DNA of 64,000 nucleotides, taken from contig NC_089177.1 of the NCBI RefSeq assembly GCF_947507565.1, positions 1,734,648 through 1,798,647 of the forward strand. The letters run 5' to 3'. Below the pieces are notes generated by a model. The model was not told the DNA's origin. It did not search any database and worked only from the letters and a program-made list of their open reading frames with translations. Within the stretch, counting starts at the first letter, position 1, and each line of letters starts with the position of its first letter. Shown here in pieces: positions 19,075 to 28,049 of the stretch. Both the position numbers and the translations under genes were made by a program. The stretch is from Oscarella lobularis (taxonomy: Eukaryota > Porifera > Homoscleromorpha > Homosclerophorida > Oscarellidae).

Positions 19075-19316
19075 TACCGACTCGGAAGTATCCACAGTAC
19101 CGAAGTTTCCACAGTACCGAAGTATCCACGGTGCCGAAGTATCCACGGTACCGAAGTTTCCACAGTACCGAAGTATCTACGGTACCGAAGTATCCACGGT
19201 ACCGAAGTATCCACGGTACCGAAGTATCCACGGTACCGAAGTATCCACGGTACCGAAGTATCCACGGTACCGAAGTATCCACGGTACCGAAGTATCCACA
19301 GTACCGAAATATCCTA
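19075..19316 (-). repeat. 17-bp tandem array, right Foldback arm
   Basis: Same monomer as the left arm in inverse orientation, with about fourteen copies. Copy number differs between arms, showing expansion or contraction after the arms were made. Confidence 0.95.
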
Positions 19317-19373
19317 ATAGCACCGTAGTATCTGAGAGGGTATTTTTGACCCTATCGACGCGCCATACAGAAC

Positions 19374-19440
19374 TGCCGTTTTCGGCGCGTGCGTTCAGCT
19401 TGTCAGATAAGGCGCTCGATTGCCCAAGCCGTAAGCCGCA
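19374..19440 (+). pseudogene. DIRS/Ngaro-like gag, piece beyond the Foldback insertion
   Basis: Continues the Cys cluster begun at 17,690: TGC CGT TTT reads C-R-F directly after the duplicated CAGAAC (Q-N). The frame stays open to a stop near 19,471. Confidence 0.6.
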
Positions 19441-19643
19441 GGAAGGGCCGCCTTAGTCGTCGCGCACATGGTGAATCGTAGCGATCGACGTTTGCTACGG
19501 GACTGCTTTTGTGTCTGTGTTGCATGGTGGTCTTGGTTCTTGCATTTAGCTTGTGTCGTCGAACGGGGCGCGCTTGTTAATACATCCGCTTCTTGGTTCA
19601 ATTTCTTTCTCTTTTCTTGGCTATAGCGCCCGGCAGGACGGAG

Positions 19644-19785
19644 TTTCAAATGCGCATGTCTCGTCGTTAGGGTTACATCGCGCAATGGAAAGTTCTCCAT
19701 ACGCGTTGACTTAGCCTATTTCTCCTTCGAATCGCACCAATTCTTCTTCGAAAAAGTGCATCGAACCTGAAATTCTTTTAGTATT
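19644..19785. repeat. 142-bp dispersed repeat, copy 1
   Basis: Nearly identical to 63,687-63,829 in the same orientation (GTTTCAAATGCGCATGTCTC ... AAAGTGCATCGAACCTGAAA). It abuts the 3' end of gene X, so it may be the terminal sequence of the transposon that carries gene X. Confidence 0.85.
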
Positions 19786-21042
19786 GGCGTCTTGTAGCCG
19801 TTTGAGAGTAGCCATGATCAGTTCGTACGATTGTTTGTCGATGCCTTTCCAAACGCTTCTTCTGCACATGCACAGCTGAAACGTACTGGGGTCGAATTGG
19901 ATTTTTGAGAGACGCCCTTAGTTGTTGCTGAAACTCTACGGTGGTGTACCATTCATCCTCAACTGCGTTTTCGATATCTTCCTCTCCATCGTCGTCTTCT
20001 TCTGCGTCGTTTTCTTCATCGATATGTTGACTCGTGGCAATCCCCTTGTCGAATGTATCTGATAATTTTGCTATCGAGTTTAGCAGAAAAGGTCCGCAGT
20101 AGCGACATGATTGTTCTAGGTTCTAAGCAGAGGTGGTGGAATGAGTGCCCGCAGCTTAGTAAAGCGACTTCTTCATTCTCCATAGCGCAGTCTTCAGTAT
20201 CGCAGAGAAACTCTTGTGCTGGAAATTTAGCGGTTGAGAAACCGAGAGGAAGACTTCTTTGATCCAATGTGCAGTTAAATGTTTTTAGGTAGAAGTGCTT
20301 CCTTCGTTGTCGAGCTACCGGAGTTTCTTTGGATTGACCTGGATGACCATGTAATTCTATAAATTTGGTCACAAGAAAATTTGCTGTTTTTCCAGCTAGA
20401 AGAGCAACGTTGTGCTTGTGGCGTTTTCTCAAAGTATCTTCTAGAAAATGAGACGAGAATTCATGATCAAAATTCTTGCGCCGAGAACGTGAGTGATTTC
20501 TATTATTTGTTCTGCAGACGTCCAGGCCGGGCACTGCATTCGCAGTAATGAGTGAAACGTTTCGACCTTTTTCTCAGAGAAGACGTTCATATACGACGAA
20601 AAAGTACTTTTCCATCCAGGTGCCACAGTTTCATGATGGATATGACCACTTATTACAGATAGCATTGCTTTATTGTAGTTGTGTCTTTGCTGGACGATGA
20701 ACACAACAGCCATCCGTAGGATTGATTCCTGCCACAATTCGTAGCGAGATCCTCTGTGAATTGTGGCGTAGAAGTAGAAGACAAGGGGAGTCAGTTCGTC
20801 GAGCAAATGTCTCAATGCAAGAAATTCGATGTCTTTGCAGACGCCAAAAAGACAAAGAACGTCTTCTCTGACTTAATATTAGCCAACCGCCAAAAAGAGC
20901 GGCAAGAAGAGTTGTCATTCTGTGGAACTGCGGTTTGCGGGGAAGCTTTTTCTTCTCTCCAAAGAGGTATTTGTATAACTCTACATAACAATAGTCAAAT
21001 GGGGTAGATTTAGCTAATAAAATACCTGAGAAGACAGGATAG
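19782..21042 (-). pseudogene. Gene X, C-terminal part (RING-type tail)
   Basis: Read leftward: TPFDYCYVELYKYLFGEKK; MRHLLDELTPLVFYFYATIH; RHNYNKAMLSVISGHIHHET; MNVFSEKKVETFHSLLRMQC; FDHEFSSHFLEDTLRKRHKH; SLPLGFSTAKFPAQEFLCDT. A Cys/His cluster follows: CDTEDC ... LLSCGHSFHHLCL and, one base out of frame, CRYCGPFL (about 20,095), i.e. a RING-like finger. After it comes an acidic tail (EENDAEEDDDGEEDIENAVE) with stop near 19,782. I recognise the overall family from cnidarian and fish genomes as transposon-linked proteins of undefined function. The 5' side is cut at 21,042 by the integrase/RING element. Confidence 0.6.
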
Positions 21043-21350
21043 GGTCTGTGCACGGTCCGGCCAAATCAATTTCTTCATTGACATTTTTTTTAATTTTGCA
21101 ATCAAATTTCCTGATCAAATTTTTCTTCACGTCAATTTTGAAGTTTGCTTTTCAATTTTTTGAATCGATTTTACCTCCAATTTCATCGGTCAATTTTTAC
21201 TTCAAAATGTTAGCACCATTTCTACCGCGTTTTCCGCTTCCTTCTTCGCGAAGTCAATTTCGAAAAATTGAATTTCAAAATTGATCTGTAGAGAATTGAA
21301 AATTGCACCAGAGGGTGGCATGTGACACGTTACAAAGTAAAATATGCACC
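21043..21350 (+). repeat. Left 308-bp TIR
   Basis: Inverted copy of 24,527-24,834 with a few substitutions and small indels. Contains more than a dozen CAATTT/AAATTG hexamers at irregular spacing. Confidence 0.95.
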
Positions 21351-21643
21351 GTCCTGTAGTGTCACATTGCATCACATCTCTTTCTCCTTGCGGTCATGTC
21401 CTTCGTCCTCTTACATGGCCAGAAACGGCTTAAATTCGGTCCCCGCGAATGCACAAGTAGCCACATAGGCACCGTTTTTCAGGTGATTGCATGATGAGCG
21501 TGTACGCCTAGGCGGCTTCACTTGCAAACTTTAGCTTGACCAGACGTCAGTGTTCTTGACGCATCTTTCCAGTGAACGGGTTGTATTCCCCAACGAAGAA
21601 GGAGCCTTTGAGCTAGCGGAATTTTCGTTCACGGACGAGTGCT

Positions 21644-22969
21644 GTGGGAGGGTCGCCCTCAGCGGGCAGTGGCAGTCTTCCACTGCAACTGCCGCTACCG
21701 TCATTTTCAGCTGCAAAATGTCAACCTGGTCCATCATTCGTGGCCAGGAGTGTTGCAGGGCACAAGCCTGAGCATTGGCAGCCTTCCGGCTTTTTTGGCC
21801 GAGGACCCCGAGGCAAACGAAAAGTCGACGTGGCAACGTGCAAGGTTACGCTCATTCGCGTGCGAGGATGGAACAGAAGAGGAGGAAAAATGACGCCGGC
21901 ATACAGTGAAATAAGGCAAGAGTACATCCAAATTGAAGAGGAGTCGGCATCTGTTCCAGTGATAGTCTCGCGTATGAGGAAAGCTTTTAATGACGACAGC
22001 CTCGAACTGTGTACGGCCAATTTCCTTCCGATAAACGAGAGTGAAGCTACTCAAAGTACGGCATTGCAACAGAATACAGAAAGAGTTGATAATGTTAGAA
22101 TTTTGATCCCTAGGACCTGATTTCTGGAAAACTTGCAGTCGGAAGTATTTCGCCGTTCCAAGGTCTGACCTTCCGTGCTACAACGATGACGACGCTGACG
22201 ACACCACCGAAGATCTCTACAGTTATTTATCAGGAAGTGCAGATCGGCGTTCTCTTCAGGAGGCAGGTCCAAGTGGAATGGGCACTCACGACTACAAGCA
22301 GCAGAGGGGACGGCGAGGAATGCGATACGAAGGCTCACGACGACGTACAAGGTCGCCATCGTACTACGACGACGGGGTCAGATCTAGACTCCGTTCAAGG
22401 TCGCCAGCACCACGCTACGATTCGCCGAGCCGCCGCTACAGTTCTCCACACGGCTGGTCTCCGTCTCCTCCTCCACGTCGACGCACACGAGCAATATCTC
22501 CTTCGCCGCAGTCTTCTCCTGAGAGTCCTTATCCGGTCGTTCAAATCAATGACTCACCTGTCTCTGATGGAAATCCCAGTAAGCCTGCAGCGGCATCCGA
22601 CGCTGCTCCCAATTCTGCTGTTGCTGTTGCTGTTCAACAGTCAGACACTGGAACAAACTATCGGCAAAAATAGACGACATATCGGAAAAGGTTGAGTCAC
22701 TTTTGGCTACTCAAAAGGAAGTCATCGACAATTTGGCCAAGGTGCTTCAGATTGCGCGAGAGTGCCTGAAGTGTTGCATTTGTCACGAGAAGCTCAGCGG
22801 GCCTATAAAAGTCCATAGTGATTGTGGGCAAATCGTGGGCTGCGATAGGTGTCTGGCCCAGGCACTTCAAGCAAGACGTCAGTGTCCTTTGTGCCGAAGT
22901 GTCACACCAGATGACGACGCCTACATCAGTCTGAGAGGATTGGACGCCTTGCTTGTAGCGTTGCAATAG
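21644..22969 (+). CDS. SR-rich protein with C-terminal RING finger, accessory gene of the 3.8-kb transposon
   Basis: An N-terminal exon with VDVATCKVTLIRVRGWNRRG and SEIRQEYIQIEEESASVPVI ends near 22,100. The following frame (from about 22,122) reads GPDFWKTCSRKYFAVPRSDL, then an acidic stretch, then an Arg/Ser-rich block (RSPSYYDDGVRSRLRSRSPA). Stops or an intron near 22,671 separate it from the RING end: ISEKVESLLATQKEVIDNLA (coiled coil), then ECLKCCICHEKL, CGQIVGCDRCLAQAL and CPLCRS, i.e. a complete C3-type RING, stopping at 22,967-22,969. A RING implies E3 ubiquitin-ligase activity. Why a transposon carries it is unknown. The HECT-like gene near 11-14.7 kb, beside the other integrase, is a parallel. 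The start is uncertain. Confidence 0.65.
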
Positions 22970-23153
22970 CATGGCCGCAGAGCAGAACCATGAATGGTTG
23001 AATTGTTGTTGTTGTGAGTCGTGAATGGTTGTTTGTTGTTGTTGTGAGTCGTCCAGGTGGATGTCATAGACGTGTGTTACTTTTAGTGTCAGCGTTCATA
23101 TCATATGAATCCAGCGACAGCATGCATAACATCAATTTGCCATTCGCTCAGTT

Positions 23154-24487
23154 CTAGATTTGGGATTCCAAATCATGCGTCATTCTGATAAATTCCGCTA
23201 TTGCTCTCTGGAAATTTCTGTAGTCTCTGTTTACAGCCTCTTGAAAGAGAACACTGCCGTCGCCTACGGCTCTCTCCAACAGGATCGTTCTTTCTCTTAT
23301 TGCTCCCATGTGCCCTGCAAGAGGATCTTTTCCAAAAGGACTGAATTCTCTCAAAGTCCCGCCACTAGCTCGATAACTTCGAATGGCATCCCGCTCTGAC
23401 GGCAACACACTCGGAGGCAGAGTTCTTATTTCTGAATTCCTCCTCCTCAGCTCCAAGGGGACGCCTTTTCCTGGAATTCTGCGGAGACGAACGACTGAAT
23501 TCCGTGTCTTGCCGCCATAATTGCAACGAATGATACGGCAAATTTTTCGATGTCGTCTTCTAGATCGATGACGCCGTTTTGAGCCAGGTAGTTGAGGGCT
23601 TCTTTGAGAGGATAATTTACACGGGAATTAACTTCAACCCACATCCTTTCCACAATATGATTCTTATCAGGAGAAACTAGCTTTAGGAGAAGTATAATTC
23701 ACGGTTAAGACTTACCTCTCTAGCGAAGACTGGACGTAAGGACTTCTGCTTGTGTCGTTTCGATGAAGGCGAAGAGAATCTTGTATGGCCAGCATAAGTG
23801 CCCACTCTCTCCCATAGTCGACCCTTATCTGATCCCAGAGGCCGTATTCAATGGTCATATGTCTGCAACAAAATTTATTAATGGGAAGAAAGGCCAATCG
23901 ATTAGTTACCTGAACAAATCTCCATAGATTCTGATGCAATTTTTTACGGGCATGATGACAAAGCCAACAATCATCCTACTATATCCGTCGACAGCGCAAA
24001 TATGCGTCATACCATACATGCAGAGTTTTTCATTCTGGTCGATATCACTTTATGACCAAAATATTCTGCATGGTATGGAATGGGGTTGGTCTGACGTCGC
24101 TGTCTTGCTCTGTGGTAACTGGGCTGAATTCGAGCAAGAGAGCGGCCAATACGGTTTTCGCCCACTCGAATGCCATCACTAGACAGTAGACCTTGCACCG
24201 TTCGTCGTCCGTACACCGGCCCAACCTTAAGAGAAAGCAGCAATGTAGCGAAATCCTGGGCTTAAATGACCCTGCTAAACCTGAGATACAGCTTGCCGCA
24301 CTACTTGATCAACTTGTACGTCGCTAAGCCTAGTTGTTCGACGAATGTTGTACTGTGCGCAAAACCGGTGTACACTGCGCGCACTGAGCCCCCGAGCTCC
24401 GGGATTCTCTCTTTGAAGGCGATCAGCGATTTGCTGGTGTGTGAGGCCTTCGACAAGCACGAGATTTCTTACAGTCTGCTCGTCCAT
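23154..24487 (-). CDS. Integrase-core DDE transposase of the 3.8-kb element
   Basis: Start set at MDEQTVRNLVLVEGLTHQQI, just inside the right TIR. The N-terminal helix-turn-helix (THQQIADRLQRENPGARGLS, then ARSVHRFCAQYNIRR) precedes VGPVYGRRTVQGLLSSDGIR. The catalytic core starts after an intron near 24,050 (DQNEKLCMYGMTHICAVDGY). The second acidic site is in IRVDYGREWALMLAIQ and the Glu in VERMWVEVNSRVNYPLKEAL. The tail ends FIRMTHDLESQI. A short intron is likely at 23,655-23,720, and a frame change near 23,440 needs an intron or lesion. It is distantly related to the 9.2-10.7 kb integrase but clearly a different subfamily. Confidence 0.75.
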
Positions 24488-24526
24488 CTTGAAGCAGACG
24501 GCGTCACGCACAGCAGTGCGGAGGAA

Positions 24527-24834
24527 GGTGCATATGTCACTTTGTAACGTGTCACATGTCACCCTCTGGTGCAATTTTCAATTCTCTACAGATCAATTTT
24601 GAAATTCAATTTTTCGAAATTGACTTCGCGAAGAAGGAAGCGGAAAACGCGGTAGAAATGGTGCTAACATTTTGAAGTAAAAAATTGACCGATGAAATTG
24701 GAGGTAAAATTGATTCAAAAAATTGAAAAGCAAACTACAAAATTGACGTGAAGAAAAAATTGATCAGGAAATTTGATTGCAGAATTTAAAAAAATGTCAA
24801 TGAAAAATTGATTTGGCCGGACCGTGCACAGACC
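24527..24834 (-). repeat. Right 308-bp TIR
   Basis: Inverted counterpart of 21,043-21,350, followed by GGATAG. Confidence 0.95.
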
Positions 24835-24840
24835 GGATAG

Positions 24841-25261
24841 TACAGAGTAAGTATGTTTTCCATGCTGTTGATGTAAATATGAAATGGCCCTAGCATGGGC
24901 ACAAGAGATAGTATTGGAGACTGTTCGCCCCGACTCTAGATTAAGAAACAAATTGTATCTTATTTTACTAAAAGATTTTCTGCTACCTGTGCCACCAGTT
25001 TCTTCAAAAAATAGAATGTCCGACAGTCTCCAACCGATGGCAATAGATAGTTGGAAAGATATCTGGTAGAATTACATTTTTATTAATACGTAAATGGAAG
25101 ATTATAAACCTTACCATCTCAAAGCCGGGTAACAGTCAAGAGCCTTTTCTATAACGGCTTTGTAATCAGCTAACGATTTTAGTCCTTGCTCGGATTCGTC
25201 TAGCAAGCAGCAACTCTTTAGAGAATCAAGGTCTCTGTGATTGGGAGTTGCATAGCACCTA
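24841..25261 (-). pseudogene. Gene X, middle part between two insertions
   Basis: Leftward exons read CYATPNHRDLDSLKSCCLLD, ESEQGLKSLADYKAVIEKAL then CYPALRW (25,110-25,255). After a short intron follow YQISFQLSIAIGWRLSDILF and ALAWAQ-shadowed sequence coding NLESGRTVSNTISCAHARAI. The left insertion (integrase element) cuts it within HTYSV.... The right side is a splice acceptor: removing the mariner recreates TTGCCTTACTAG|GTGC. Confidence 0.55.
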
Positions 25262-25299
25262 GTCTATTCACTCTGACTTCGAACCCGGACGTTGAATGC

Positions 25300-25939
25300 C
25301 TTACCCGCAGTCCTTTTCCGCTCGACCTTTTCCATCCGCCTTTTCCAGAGTCATCAAACCACAATCGCTCTGGTGCGGCGTGAGCATTGATCCACGTTTC
25401 GTCGAGGTAAACGATTGGTCGTCCTTCTGCTTACTTAGCCGCCGCACATGTCAGAGGTACTTGTGTTGACATTCAATTATGTCTCTTCTTTCATATAAAA
25501 AAGCCTTATCGTTTCTTTCACGAAATCCCATTGACTTGACGACTTTGAAAAGCGTTGTACGGCCTTGGCTAAAGACTCCTTTTTTCTTCAGCTCCGCCAA
25601 AAGGGAGTCGATTGTTGGGTACTCCTTACGCTCGTACAGGTCGTGCAACGTTCGCCGAATACAGGCACGATCAAAATCATCGACATTTATCGCGATAGGA
25701 CGCGGTGTACGATAGCGAGTTCGCTTTGCAGGAGAATCGTCAATTACGCCACTCGCGCTTTCAAATTCGCTGTGAATCTTGCTAAGCGTTGAACGACTAA
25801 GGCCTGTAGCTTTCTGTAAGCGATCCCAAACACGCCCCTTCGCGAATGAGTGCCGACTTCGACTTTCATCGACGAGAAAGGATCGAAATCGCTCTATTAA
25901 CCGTTTCTCACGAGCAGTTACCCGTTTACCGCGCCCCAT
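25300..25939 (-). pseudogene. Mariner-like transposase, N-terminal half
   Basis: MGRGKRVTAREKRLIERF, winged-helix region GRVWDRLQKATGLSRSTLSK, linker RTRYRTPRPIAINVDDFDR, and the second DNA-binding part YPTIDSLLAELKKKGVFSQG. It ends with the first catalytic Asp block IVYLDETWINAHAAPERLW and DDSGKGGWK. The frame ends next to the terminal repeat, although in an intact copy the DDE domain should continue. Confidence 0.8.
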
Positions 25940-26089
25940 TCCCTAACTACGGCTGCTGTAAAGCGTGCAAGACAGTATGGATGTCCCGTGTCATTGCTAT
26001 GTGGATTATTTAATTAATAATTTTGCATGCAGGTGAGTTAGTAAATTAATGCCAATTTATCATATTCTAACTCGCTTGATTATAAGGGT

Positions 26090-26834
26090 ACAACAAAGGG
26101 TGGATCGAAGGAGCAAGCCTCATATTTCGCTCTAAAACAAAGTCAGAAGATTATCATGACGAAATGAACGGAACTCACTTTGTTGAATGGTTCAAGAACC
26201 AACTTTTACCTAATCTTCCGCCACATGCAGTTATCGTCCTTCATAATGCTCCCTACCACAACGTCGTGACCGAAAAGGTTCCAACGAAGTCGTCAAAAAA
26301 AGGCCCTAATGCAGGAGTGGCTAACCAGACATAACATTGAGTGGGACGGGCGTGAGTTGAAACGAGAATTATTTGAAAAGATACAAAAGAACGCCCCTCA
26401 GAAAAAATTCGTTGTTGACGGAATGGCTAGGGAAAATGATTGTATTGTTCTTCGCTCTCCTATAGCCCACTGTGAGCTCAACCCGATTGAGCTTGTTTTA
26501 AAAGGGTTCCTGAAAAAGAATAACAAAAGTTTTAGATTAGCCGACTTAGAAAAGCTGGTTCCTGAAGCATTCGATACCGTGACATTGGACATATTGGCAA
26601 ACTGCTGCGAGCAGGCAATCAAAGAAGAAAATAAGTTCTCGGAGTCGGACGGCTTACAAGAAGAAGCTGTCAATGAATTTCTGATCGAGTTTGGCGATAG
26701 CGACCAAGAAGACGACGATCTTGGAAGTTGCAGAGGAAGGAAAACTTCTCTGTCATGACGGAGCCGTATCGGACGATGATGAGCTTGACGTCGATGATCG
26801 CGAACTGCTTCAAATAGACGAATGTGAAGAGTAA
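26090..26834 (+). pseudogene. Mariner-like transposase, C-terminal half
   Basis: Continues the same protein on the opposite strand: KGWIEGASLIFRSKTKSEDY, then AVIVLHNAPYHN, where the second catalytic Asp (expected LDNAPYH) is replaced by His. Then comes WLTRHNIEWDGRELKRELFE and the third acidic block SPIAHCELNPIELV. The acidic C-terminus ends after a one-base shift near 26,735 (ELLQIDECEE, stop at 26,832-26,834). With D replaced by H and an inversion it cannot be active. Confidence 0.8.
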
Positions 26835-26935
26835 TCACGTGCAACTGATTACGTGCACAACGCCCTAATTAAATGATTTTTATCCGGGAAAGCCATTGCA
26901 GTTTCCCGGAGTTCGAAGTCAGAGTGAATAGACTG

Positions 26936-27896
26936 TAGTAAGGCAATAACCTAAGTTATACTTCACTGTTTAAATTGTTATGTTTTACCTCTGATTTTCC
27001 AGAGATGATTGAATATCCTTTGCGTTAAGATGTCGGAAAGAAGAAAGCAGTGAAATCAGCCATGATGCGCCCATAAGAGACGACAACCGCTCAGCAAAAT
27101 ACTCGGTTAGGTGTCTTATTGCTATTCCTCCTCTAACGAAATTTGCCGAGGGTTGGTAGTGAATTGACGCTCCTTGAAGATTGATGCTAGGTATGGTTGG
27201 ACAATAATTGCTGTAGCGAAGTGCAATGCTCGTGACGTTTCCGACGATGTTAGCCTTTGAATAGTGTGGATGCTGTGGAAATCGTCTACAACGACCACCG
27301 CCAAATGATTTTCGCTTGTCGCATCTTCAAGGCGAGCGTTAGTGAGCGTCGTGTTTCCGTTTGCTAGAGATAGTCTAAATTGTCTGATAGTCTTTGGATG
27401 GGTGCATATTCCGAGTCGTCGTCCGCATTCTAGCGCAGCCCCCGAACAACCCGATAGCGAGAGATACAGACCGACGTCATTCATGAACGTTGTGTAAGCT
27501 TGTGAAAGAAAGCAGTTATGAGTAGCCAAAAAATATTACCAAACCACCTGATTTCCTAGATAAGCCAATCGGTGAAGTTCTCCAACAAGTCTTGTGCGCC
27601 GAAGTGCAGCTCGTCTCTCTGAGTCAAGAGTAGAAGAGTAGTCACTTGTGATAGCCTTTTCTATCTGGCTGAAGAGTCCAGGAGAGTTTTCTTCGCAAAA
27701 GCTTTCCATTTCTGACGGATTGTAGAGCTTTCCATTTCTAGGCACATGGTGCCTGAAAGCTTCTTGGAACGATTTTATGAGAACCGGGAAAGAGTCTGCA
27801 ATGACAATCAGTAGCGTCAAAAATGGGTGCTCGGTACGTGAAAATTACCGTGTTTCAATCGTTCGTTTTCTTCTCTAAGCGACTCATTTTCTTGCT
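26936..27896 (-). pseudogene. Gene X, N-central part
   Basis: Leftward exons: EQQENESLREENERLK (coiled coil, about 27,850-27,895), a GT-AG intron, then DSFPVLIKSFQEAFRHHVP ... LVGELHRLAYLGNQ. Next come FMNDVGLYLSLSGCSGAALE, LEDATSENHLAVVVVDDFHS and IHTIQRLTSSETSRALHFAT. Another block (LSSFRHLNAKDIQSSLENQR) ends at donor AG|GTAAAA near 27,000. That donor splices in phase to the acceptor on the far side of the mariner. The LINE interrupts its right side within the coiled-coil exon. Confidence 0.6.
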
Positions 27897-28049
27897 GTTC
27901 AGTTCAGTTCAGTTCACAGTTTTATTTTAATACGGAAATCCTTCAGCACGTGGGCCGATCTTCCAGGAAACCGTATACAGGGGAATGACAGCAAAAGGAG
28001 AAAAGAGAAAAATGACAATATTTACAACTATAACTATATAACCTCTAAA

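Larger units (their letters stand above)
17700..19373. mobile_element. Foldback-like 1.66-kb giant palindrome with 6-bp TSD
   Basis: Termini TATGGCGCGTCGATAGGGTC (17,706) and the inverse ending CGACGCGCCATA (19,367) are flanked by CAGAAC on both sides (17,700-17,705; 19,368-19,373). The two arms (17,706-18,571 and 18,616-19,367) are inverted copies of each other, leaving only a 44-nt loop. Each arm contains an array of 17-bp monomers plus a unique inner segment. This is the architecture of Foldback (FB) elements: very long TIRs with internal tandem repeats. It has no transposase and must be mobilised in trans. Open frames through the arrays are by-products of the 17-nt period. Confidence 0.85.
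21037..24840. mobile_element. 3.8-kb integrase-core transposon with RING accessory gene, 308-bp TIRs, 6-bp TSD
   Basis: TIRs 21,043-21,350 and 24,527-24,834 are highly similar over 308 bp (tip GGTCTGTGCACGGTCCGGCC) and are flanked by GGATAG on both sides (21,037-21,042; 24,835-24,840). Two divergently coded genes face each other inside: an SR-rich/RING protein (plus) and an integrase-core transposase (minus). The TIR interiors are dominated by AAATTG/CAATTT motifs (A-T-rich, many short inverted CAATTT/AAATTG), possible transposase or host-factor binding sites. The insertion lies in gene X. Confidence 0.9.
25262..26935. mobile_element. Tc1/mariner-like element with internally inverted transposase
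   Basis: Inverted termini AGTCTATTCACTCTGACTTC (25,262 onward, and inverse at 26,911-26,933). On the minus strand the right junction reads TA|CAGTCTATTC, matching the TA target rule. The other end seems to have lost two bases. The N-terminal half of the transposase runs left from 25,939 and the C-terminal half runs right from about 26,090. It therefore contains an internal inversion with a breakpoint inside the catalytic domain. It inserted at the acceptor of a gene X intron. Confidence 0.75.

Noticed and set aside
17705-19328. Long open frames of a repetitive Tyr/Pro/Val-rich protein on both strands
   Set aside because: Explained by a stop-free 17-nt tandem unit in Foldback arms; open in all frames and mirrored on both strands.
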